From an uncultured Planctomycetaceae bacterium (GTDB lineage Bacteria > Planctomycetota > Planctomycetia > Planctomycetales > Planctomycetaceae), in NCBI GenBank assembly GCA_943787265.1, contig CALSLT010000041.1, positions 124,001-188,000 on the forward strand: 64,000 nucleotides of DNA, written 5' to 3'. Position 1 is the stretch's first letter; each line of letters opens with the position of its first letter. The notes beneath the pieces are model-generated. The model saw only the letters and a list, made by a program, of their open reading frames with translations, had not been told where the DNA came from and did no database searches. The translations under genes and the position numbers were made by a program. Positions 57,507 to 64,000 of the stretch are shown here, one piece after another.

Positions 57507-60500
57507 ATGAGTAACGTTGATCCTGATCGCAAAGCCCGAATTGCCGAGCTGATCGACGAGTTTCGCAGTGCCGAGAACTCCGGTCAGCCAATGAATCGTG
57601 CTGACTGGCTATCAGCGAATGATGAGTACCGCCTGGAACTTGCGGAATTCCTCAGCCGGCACAAACCAGTTCAACAGCCGAACGTTCCAGTCGACAATGA
57701 CGATGCAGCAACGTACGTCATACCCGGTGAGCAGTCGGCCGCTTCGGACGATTTTGCAACGATTGATTCGTCCAATGGTCCCCCTGAAGACGCCATAGCC
57801 GCGACGATGGTGGACGATGGTGAGGGGGGCGATCAATCCCTCGGTTTCGGACAAACGATCGACGGTCGAACTGTCGACGACGAACCATCGCATACAATGG
57901 CTGACGAAGTCGATGGTAGGACGCAGGTACCTGACGACTGTGACGCCACGATGGTGGAAGCTCCGGCTGACGGGACGGTCGCTGAGGGGCAAATCCAGGT
58001 TGACGCATCGCGAATCAAGTCGACGCATTTTCGCCAGAAGCTCTCTGCTCAGGCGACGGCTAAAGGCGAGCAGCCTTACAACCCGCCGGCACTCGACGGG
58101 GACCGTTACGAGCTGAACGACTTCGTCGCGCGAGGCGGAATCGGCGAAGTCTGGCAGGCAGACGATATGCGGCTTGGACGCCGGGTCGCGCTGAAGTCGT
58201 TGCGGCGCGGCCGTGAGACCATGCGGGAACGTTTCGTTCTTGAAGCTGAGCTGACGGGGCGACTCGAGCATCCGGGAGTGGTGCCTGTTTACGACCTCGC
58301 GCTGGATCGAAATGATGAGCCGTACTACGTCATGAAGTTTGTTCGCGGCCGCTCGATGAAGGGCATGGTGAAGACGTATTTTCGTCAACGAAAACGGAAA
58401 GCGTTAGAGCCACTTGAGGAAGGTGGTGTCGAAGACTCGCTCGAACTGCAGATGCAACGGCTGTTGGATTCCTTCGTTTCACTTTGCGAAACGGTTGGCT
58501 ATGCACACGAGCGAGGGATCATTCACCGAGACATTAAGCCGGAAAATGTCATGGTCGGAGCGTTCGGCGAGACACTGGTTCTCGACTGGGGGCTCGCCAA
58601 GGATAAATCGGCTCCGGAAGAAAAGCTGTCTTCGTTGTCGGATATGCACCTGAGTTCTGCGGGAACGGAAACTCGGGCGGGGTCGGTGATGGGGTCTCCT
58701 GGGTACATGGCTCCCGAACTGGTAGAAGGCGAAGCGCACATCGCCGACGAGCGAACAGATATTTATCTGCTTGGTGCGTCGCTCTACGAAATTCTGACGG
58801 GCAAAGCACCTCACCATAGCGGCAGTCTGACCGGCATGCTGGAACGGGCACGGGCTGGAGTTCCTGATCCGCCGAGGGAACGAAACCCGGATGCATCGAA
58901 GGTGCTTTCAGCAGTCTGCCTGAAGGCGATGCAGAAGTCTCGCGAAGATCGTTATGAATCGGCGATGGGCGTTGCACGCGATGTTCGACGCTATCTTGCC
59001 GGCGAACCTGTGTCCGCCTATGAAGAAAACTCGTACGAAAAATTCATTCGCTGGGCGAAGAAGAATCAGAAGGCTCTCTCCCGGTCAGCGCTGGCCGCTA
59101 TCGTTTTTTGCGTTGTCATATTCATCTGGAATATCAACGTCGAGAATCGAAAACTGGCGGCCGTCGAGAAGGCCCGAGGCGAAGTCGCCCAGTTTGAGCG
59201 GCTGGCAGACGAGGCTCAGTATTTCGCTGCAACCAGCGACCGTCTGGACGACAGCATTCCTTACTACGATACGGCGACTGCGGAACGTGCGGCTGATCAG
59301 GCACTTAAGATCAGCGAAGAGTGGGGCGACAATCTTGAAGCGTTGCCGCTTGAGGAAATGCGAAGTCCAGTACGAGAGACACTGCATAGCCTGCTACTGA
59401 CGACGACGCAGTCACAGCTGAATAAAAGTCCGACACCAGAAGCGGTCGGCGAGGCCCGTGCATTGGTGCTTCGAGCCGAAGCTTTGTATGGCGGGTCGGT
59501 GTCGTCATTGCGACTGCGAGAAGCGTTGACGATTTCGGGGCAAAACGCCGCAACCGGCAATGATGAATCGGCACCGGCCAACGGTGATGGACAAGTTGCT
59601 GTCGAGAAATCCGCACTCGACTATTTTCTGGGTGCTGAGGAATTGCGGCGACGGGCTTCTCGTAGCGGGACGACTGACGGCGACGAATGGAATGCCCATT
59701 CGGAACTTCTGGAGCAGGCGATCGCGGGCTATCGATCTGCGATTCGGCTTCGGACTGGAGACTTCTGGTCGCATTTTCAAATGGGGCGTTGTTATGTGAG
59801 TCTCGGGAAGTATTCCGAAGGTGTTGAAACATTCGGTGCGTGCGTGGCTTTACGGCCAGAGTCACCGTGGTCGTACAGCGCTCGTGGTTTGGCGCTGGCC
59901 ATGCTTGACCGCTTCGATGATGCGCTTGCCGATCTGGATCGAGCAGTCGAAATTGACGGCGAGTTTCTACCGGCAGCACTGAATCGGGGCGTCGCACACT
60001 GGCTCGCGGGGAACCATGAAGAGGCTGAGAAGGAATTCACACGCTTGTTGGAAGACTCGGGCAATTCTCCGATGCCCGAAGCCGCTTACTATCGAGCGGT
60101 GCTGCGTTGGGAATCCGGCGAGTCTGCCGAGGCGATCAGCGATCTTGAGAAAGTCCTGTCGGCACGTCCGGAGTTTCCTGCGGCGACGTTACTTCAGAGC
60201 CGCATTTATTTTCTCACAGGTGACCTTGAGCAAGGCGCCGACAGTCTGAACTTGTGGCTGGCGAGCAATTCAGCTCGCGCCGGAAGCAATGCTGCGAATG
60301 AGGAGTTTGATCCATCAGGCTGGCAAGCGGCTTTTGAGCGAGCCCGATTTCTGCGTCGTCTGATTTCGTCGCCGATTCCGACAGGTGTCGAACTTGATCG
60401 GAAAGGATTGCTCACTCTGACGCTGGCTGAGCTTCAGGCTGCAATTCAGCAGGGCGGCGATTCGGCGGAACTCTACTCCGAGACAGGTTTAGTTCTGGAG

Positions 60501-61010
60501 ATTTTCGGCAAGGCGGACGATGCGTTTGCCGCTTACTCGAAGAGCCTGGAAGTGGCACCTGACGACGACGCGTTGCTGGTAAAGCGAGGTTGGCTTCAGG
60601 TATTGCGACTGAGAAACGGTGACGGCGCGATCGCTGATTTCGAAGCCGCATTAAAAGCGAATCCTCAAAATGCAGAGGCACACTCGGCACATGGTTTTCT
60701 GCTGGCTCTGCGGAATCCGTCCGCCGATGCCGAACGAGCGGCTTTGCGAGCGATCCTCCACGGTGCCGGCGACTATCTCATCCTGCACAATGTCGCCTGT
60801 ATTTATGCAGAACTCGCCACCGGGACGCCAGACAAGGCCGATGGATACGAGCAGTCGGCCCTCGACATCCTGGAGCGAGGCTTGGTTCTCTGGCAAAAAG
60901 GAAACCGCTCCGGACCTGATGCTGCCCAACTTGCTCGCGGCGAGTCTTCTTTCCGCAACCTCGCCAAACGCGAAGCCTTTCAGAAGCTCCTTGAGTCAGC
61001 CGCCGAGTAA
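57507..61010 (+). CDS. Transmembrane Ser/Thr protein kinase with TPR repeats
   Basis: 1167 residues. A disordered N-terminus (about 55-165) carries repeated Thr motifs. The kinase domain (about 201-485) has the Gly loop GGIGEV at 210-215, the ATP-binding Lys at 230 (ALK), the catalytic HRDIKPEN at 340-347, and DWG in place of DFG near 360. PGYMAPE is present, so it should be active. A transmembrane helix at about 527-546 is followed by a long helical part with tetratricopeptide repeats (about 745-1130), predicted outside the membrane. It may transmit a signal from protein contacts to phosphorylation. It starts 50 bases after the giant surface-protein gene, suggesting cotranscription. Confidence 0.9.
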   Translation: MSNVDPDRKARIAELIDEFRSAENSGQPMNRADWLSANDEYRLELAEFLSRHKPVQQPNVPVDNDDAATYVIPGEQSAASDDFATIDSSNGPPEDAIAATMVDDGEGGDQSLGFGQTIDGRTVDDEPSHTMADEVDGRTQVPDDCDATMVEAPADGTVAEGQIQVDASRIKSTHFRQKLSAQATAKGEQPYNPPALDGDRYELNDFVARGGIGEVWQADDMRLGRRVALKSLRRGRETMRERFVLEAELTGRLEHPGVVPVYDLALDRNDEPYYVMKFVRGRSMKGMVKTYFRQRKRKALEPLEEGGVEDSLELQMQRLLDSFVSLCETVGYAHERGIIHRDIKPENVMVGAFGETLVLDWGLAKDKSAPEEKLSSLSDMHLSSAGTETRAGSVMGSPGYMAPELVEGEAHIADERTDIYLLGASLYEILTGKAPHHSGSLTGMLERARAGVPDPPRERNPDASKVLSAVCLKAMQKSREDRYESAMGVARDVRRYLAGEPVSAYEENSYEKFIRWAKKNQKALSRSALAAIVFCVVIFIWNINVENRKLAAVEKARGEVAQFERLADEAQYFAATSDRLDDSIPYYDTATAERAADQALKISEEWGDNLEALPLEEMRSPVRETLHSLLLTTTQSQLNKSPTPEAVGEARALVLRAEALYGGSVSSLRLREALTISGQNAATGNDESAPANGDGQVAVEKSALDYFLGAEELRRRASRSGTTDGDEWNAHSELLEQAIAGYRSAIRLRTGDFWSHFQMGRCYVSLGKYSEGVETFGACVALRPESPWSYSARGLALAMLDRFDDALADLDRAVEIDGEFLPAALNRGVAHWLAGNHEEAEKEFTRLLEDSGNSPMPEAAYYRAVLRWESGESAEAISDLEKVLSARPEFPAATLLQSRIYFLTGDLEQGADSLNLWLASNSARAGSNAANEEFDPSGWQAAFERARFLRRLISSPIPTGVELDRKGLLTLTLAELQAAIQQGGDSAELYSETGLVLEIFGKADDAFAAYSKSLEVAPDDDALLVKRGWLQVLRLRNGDGAIADFEAALKANPQNAEAHSAHGFLLALRNPSADAERAALRAILHGAGDYLILHNVACIYAELATGTPDKADGYEQSALDILERGLVLWQKGNRSGPDAAQLARGESSFRNLAKREAFQKLLESAAE

Positions 61011-61358
61011 TGCTGATCAGTTCGAGTTCGCCCGCAGGATGGGTGTCTGACTGAAAAGTCTCCGCGATGAGTTTACTTGCCTGCCCTCATTCCATCCGGA
61101 AGTGTCCTGCGGGGATGATCGTGAGGCAGGAGTGAGCAGTTTGTCACAATGTGAGCGGGGGGATTATGTAGAGAAGAGCGAGAGAGCGGTCTGGAGTTTG
61201 ACAGTCTGCGGAAGCGGTCGGTAGTTTGGGGCGTCTGGTTTGAATTTGCCGGTTTCAACGGTTTCGCTGATACGCCGAGCTGCTTGCCAGGCTGGAGTTT
61301 GTTGGGACTGGAGTCCGCCGAATGTTTTGCTGCTGGACCTTGCCTGAAGGAAGTCGTC
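61011..61358. other. Intergenic region after the TPR kinase gene
   Basis: 348 bases. No gene, terminator or clear promoter was identified. A TTGTCA-18-TATGTA pair near 61140-61171 is too far from consensus to call. The open frame from 61284 enters the next gene but starts without a good site. Confidence 0.4.
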
Positions 61359-62219
61359 ATGACGAACTCTGGATTCCGCTATTTGATGCTGGCTGCCGTC
61401 GTGGCCGCCGGTGCTTCGTTGTCGGCGTTGCCCGATGCCCAGGCTGATGAAATGGGACGGACTGCTTCGTCATCCGGAAAGACGCCAGTGATTCAAATCG
61501 TGCCTGGCGTTTCACAGGCGAGTAAAACGGTCGATGTGGTGATCGCTCCGGCTGGTCAGGTCTCTGAAAAGGATGACACTCCGATTCTTGTGGCTCCGTA
61601 CGAGGAGCAGGAATCCGACGAGCCGAAGACCGAGAAGAAGTCTGCGAGGCCGTCCGCAAAGGTGAAGCAGGTCGCGAAGAAGAAGGACGCTGCGAAGAAG
61701 GAGGCTGCCAGGGCGAAGTCAGGTGCAAAGAAGCCTGCCGCCGCTCCGATGGCGAAAGAAACGGCCAGCGAGAAAGCTCGTGCGGAGTGGCAGAGAAAAC
61801 GCTCTTCCAACAACGCGAGTTCAAAAGATGTGAAAACAGCAGCGGACAAGGCGGCTCGGTCGGCAGCAGCGGCTAAGAAACGAGAGATGCTGGCTAATGG
61901 CCCGTCAACGGCCGGAGCGGTTGCTTCCGCCAAAGCTTCAAAGCAGCCTGCGGCGAAGACCGACCACTCGGCATCTGCGTCGGCTCGGAAAGATTCGAGA
62001 AGCTACCGGGAAATCTACAATTCCATCCCGTTCAGCCGGTCAGAGTACGACGCCAATCCGGCGTACCGTCATCAGGCCACTATGGAAATCATGCTCGGGC
62101 AGCTTCATCCGATCATCGTCGCCCCACCTCAGCAGGAAACGAATCAGGAAATCACTATTCGATTCTTGCCAGTAGTCCGACCAGGCTATCGACCATACTG
62201 GGCGTATCCTTGGCGCTGA
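61359..62219 (+). CDS. Exported Lys/Ala-rich protein of unknown function
   Basis: 286 residues from the ATG at 61359 with a very strong GAAGGAAG site, which decides against the upstream frame start at 61284. A signal peptide (about 1-29, ending AQA) is followed by a short acidic stretch and a long Lys/Ala/Ser-rich region (about 90-205) with AKKEAARAKSGAKKPAA-like repeats. The C-terminus is more ordered and Pro/Tyr-rich (VRPGYRPYWAYPWR). It has no recognisable domain. The repetitive basic centre resembles histone-H1-like or cell-wall-binding tracts; with a signal peptide, binding to an anionic envelope polymer is one possibility. Confidence 0.65.
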   Translation: MTNSGFRYLMLAAVVAAGASLSALPDAQADEMGRTASSSGKTPVIQIVPGVSQASKTVDVVIAPAGQVSEKDDTPILVAPYEEQESDEPKTEKKSARPSAKVKQVAKKKDAAKKEAARAKSGAKKPAAAPMAKETASEKARAEWQRKRSSNNASSKDVKTAADKAARSAAAAKKREMLANGPSTAGAVASAKASKQPAAKTDHSASASARKDSRSYREIYNSIPFSRSEYDANPAYRHQATMEIMLGQLHPIIVAPPQQETNQEITIRFLPVVRPGYRPYWAYPWR

Positions 62220-62512
62220 CTTAACGCGAGACGAACAGCTTCGAAAGTCGGTGAGCTGGTCTCGCCGGCAGCCTTAGTCAAAGTGGATGGTGCGGATCGA
62301 AATTCATCCTTCGAAATCGGTGAATCGTGTCAGGTCTTGGTTAAGGAATGTGAGGCTGCGAACGATAATATCAACCGTCGCTCTTCTTCTGCTGTATGGG
62401 CGAAGCGAAGAGTTGGTGGCGTATCTCTTTCGAGATTCGAGGTCGGCCGGGCGTCACTGATAGAAGTGTCAGTCTGCCGGCAACAAATGGCTCAACGGAG
62501 TGAGGCCGGAAA

Positions 62513-63382
62513 TTGCTCAAAGCTCGACAGTACATCGGTAAGTATCGGATCGAAAAGCGGCTGGCTCTGGGAGGGTTTGCCGCTGTTTATCGAGTGTTCG
62601 ACACGATCGAAGGTATTCGAGTCGCGCTGAAGGTTCCGCATGACGAGCACATCACCGAAGACGCTCTGCGGACATTTCGGAACGAAGCACGTCTGGCAGC
62701 GAAGTTGGACCATCCGAACGTTCTGCCGATCAAAGATGCCAGCATAATCGACGACCGCTTTGTCATTGCGTCCCCTTTGGGGGAAGCGACGCTGCTGGAT
62801 CGTTGGCAGAAACGGATGACCATGCAGAAACGCATGGATTTGACTCGTCAGATGATTGCGGGTGTTGCACACGCTCACGAGCGAAAGATCATTCACTGCG
62901 ACATCAAGCCGGAAAACTTTATCCTATTTCCGGAGAATCGGCTGAGATTGGCAGATTTCGGGATCGCCAGGATCGCTCGTCGAACGGTGAATGGTTCGGG
63001 GTCGGGGACGGTTGGCTACATGTCACCGGATCAGGCAATGGGGCGGCCATCGCTGCGTTCTGATGTCTTTTCGCTGGGCCTGTTGATTTATCGGCTAATG
63101 ACTGGGCATCTTCCGGAATGGCCGTTCGAATGGCCGCTCGAAGGGCACGCTCGCCTGAAGAGGTCCACGAGCGGCGACTTCATCGTGTTTCTTCAGAAGT
63201 CGATCGAGTTGAATCCTCGCCGCCGGTATGCGGATGCCGCCGAGATGCTGGCCGAGTTCGAGCTGGTCAAGGATAAAGCTTTGAAGCCCAGCCGTGCGAA
63301 AGCAACAGTTCGAAAAGCTCGCAACACAACTCGCCGCCGCCGAGTGACTCCCGCGCGTCGACGACGTCAGCGAGCTGCGTGA
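62513..63382 (+). CDS. Small Ser/Thr protein kinase with basic tail
   Basis: 289 residues from a TTG start; GAGGCCGGAAA upstream gives a plausible ribosome-binding site, and no ATG fits the domain start. The kinase domain is close to minimal: a divergent Gly loop (GGFAAVY, 20-26), Lys40 (ALK), catalytic loop HCDIKPEN at 128-135, and DFG at 148-150. The Arg of the HRD motif is replaced by Cys, so this is a non-RD kinase and may not need activation-loop phosphorylation. The APE motif is replaced by SPD. The last about 35 residues are rich in Arg/Lys (RKARNTTRRRRVTPARRRRQRAA in part). No membrane segment. It may bind nucleic acid or an anionic partner through its tail. Confidence 0.85.
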   Translation: MLKARQYIGKYRIEKRLALGGFAAVYRVFDTIEGIRVALKVPHDEHITEDALRTFRNEARLAAKLDHPNVLPIKDASIIDDRFVIASPLGEATLLDRWQKRMTMQKRMDLTRQMIAGVAHAHERKIIHCDIKPENFILFPENRLRLADFGIARIARRTVNGSGSGTVGYMSPDQAMGRPSLRSDVFSLGLLIYRLMTGHLPEWPFEWPLEGHARLKRSTSGDFIVFLQKSIELNPRRRYADAAEMLAEFELVKDKALKPSRAKATVRKARNTTRRRRVTPARRRRQRAA

Positions 63383-63528
63383 ATTTCAGTTTGCGATACC
63401 GGCTGTCGAACAATCGATCGTAGAAAACTTGGCCTGCGGTTGTAGGAAACTGAATTTGAGGCGTTGCTGGCGACTTTGGTGATCAGGGAATTAGGCTGCA
63501 GCCTTTTCCTGTAATCTCGGAAGCTACG

Positions 63529-64000
63529 ATGTCAGACAATCCAGGCTCGACCGATTCTTCTGAGGCACCCGCTACCGAATCTCCGTCGCTGCTTCGCGCG
63601 CTCGGGCCAGGAATGGCGATCGCCATCGTTGTTGGCAATGTCATTGGGTCTGGCATCTTTGCGAAGCCGGGACGCATTGCCGCTGAGGCTGGTCGATTTG
63701 ATTTGATAATCGCGGTATGGATCGTCGGCGGCGTGTTGTGTCTGCTGGGAGCTCTTTGCTTCGCCGAACTGGCCACAATGCTGCCTCACGCGGGCGGGCT
63801 TTACGTTTATCTCAGAGAAGCCTACGGCAAGCTGACCGCATTTCTGTTCGGATGGCAGGAGTTTCTTTTCAACCGGCCGGCTTCGACTGCCGCTTTGTCG
63901 ATGATCTTTGTCGGCTCGCTGGGCATTGCACTCGGATTCAACTTCGGAATATTCGTGACGCTTGCTCTTGCGATTGCTTTGCAAATTGCGGCGATTGGGA
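63529..64000 (+). CDS. Amino-acid permease (APC family), 5' part only
   Basis: The frame from the ATG at 63529 is open to the window end (157 codons). A polar N-terminus of about 22 residues is followed by the first APC helix with the signature GNVIGSGIFAKPG (about 37-49), which forms the unwound substrate-binding segment in this superfamily. Helices 2 and 3 follow (LIIAVWIVGGVLCLLGALCFAELATML; AFLFGWQEFLF). The FAELAT and P-H-A-G-G segments are typical of LAT/SLC7-like and related permeases. The substrate cannot be named from this fragment. Confidence 0.85.
   Translation, partial: MSDNPGSTDSSEAPATESPSLLRALGPGMAIAIVVGNVIGSGIFAKPGRIAAEAGRFDLIIAVWIVGGVLCLLGALCFAELATMLPHAGGLYVYLREAYGKLTAFLFGWQEFLFNRPASTAALSMIFVGSLGIALGFNFGIFVTLALAIALQIAAIG

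Noticed and set aside
61140..61171. TTGTCA-18-TATGTA promoter before the Lys/Ala-rich exported protein
   Set aside because: The -10 part matches consensus at only three of six positions, and such pairs are expected by chance in 350 bases.

Overview
The window reads as chromosomal DNA of a planctomycete (Planctomycetota, Planctomycetaceae-like). No single marker proves this; the combination does. It holds a prepilin-like DUF1559 protein, a DUF1549/DUF1553 cytochrome paired with a DUF1501 protein, two DUF1592-type cytochromes each followed by a DUF1552 protein, four formylglycine-type sulfatases, a Rhodopirellula/Verrucomicrobium-type ECF sigma factor, a TIGR02604-type CxxCH dehydrogenase-like protein, a giant surface protein with the 'LEAR..LS' N-terminal signature, and two Ser/Thr protein kinases. 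No tRNA, rRNA, CRISPR array, insertion sequence or phage gene was found.

Layout. 1-4.9 kb: the 3'-truncated end of a radical SAM gene (minus strand), a His-rich exported protein, a DUF1559 protein and a zinc-ribbon membrane protein. 4.9-11.4 kb: a bidirectional terminator, then on the minus strand a primary-type sigma factor, ribosomal protein S1 with a long acidic tail, and a leucine-rich-repeat protein; a small plus-strand lipoprotein lies among them. 11.5-18.4 kb (minus): DUF885, DUF1501 and DUF1549/1553 proteins. 18.5-20.3 kb: a convergent pair, a TIGR01777 epimerase and a PhyH dioxygenase, both broken by a dense run of single-base insertions. 20.4-23.9 kb (minus): three small uncharacterised genes and a sulfatase. 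24.1-51.4 kb (all plus): DUF1592-DUF1552, an alpha/beta hydrolase, a 1054-aa orphan, an ECF sigma factor with a FecR-type membrane regulator, a DUF1080-like protein, a second DUF1592-DUF1552 pair, PhoD-like, ThuA-like, two tandem sulfatases, a TIGR02604 protein and another sulfatase. 51.8-64 kb (plus): a 1890-aa propeller/FG-GAP surface protein, a TPR-containing transmembrane kinase, a Lys/Ala-rich exported protein, a small kinase and the start of an amino-acid permease.

How the genes may work together. The 24-51 kb block is an uninterrupted codirectional set dominated by exported hydrolases, sulfatases and haem proteins. In its middle sits an ECF sigma factor. The next gene, one base away, encodes a membrane FecR protein that ends in a DNRLRE-like extracellular domain. 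I infer a surface-sensed utilisation locus for a sulfated organic polymer. The sequence shows the arrangement, not the regulon or the substrate. Three times in the window a Sec-exported c-type cytochrome is paired with a Tat-signal protein (DUF1553/DUF1501 once, DUF1592/DUF1552 twice). The most secure unusual observation is the 600-base tract at about 19.0-19.6 kb. There, 11 single-base insertions and no deletions break two otherwise intact genes, which looks like a sequence-quality artefact rather than biology.
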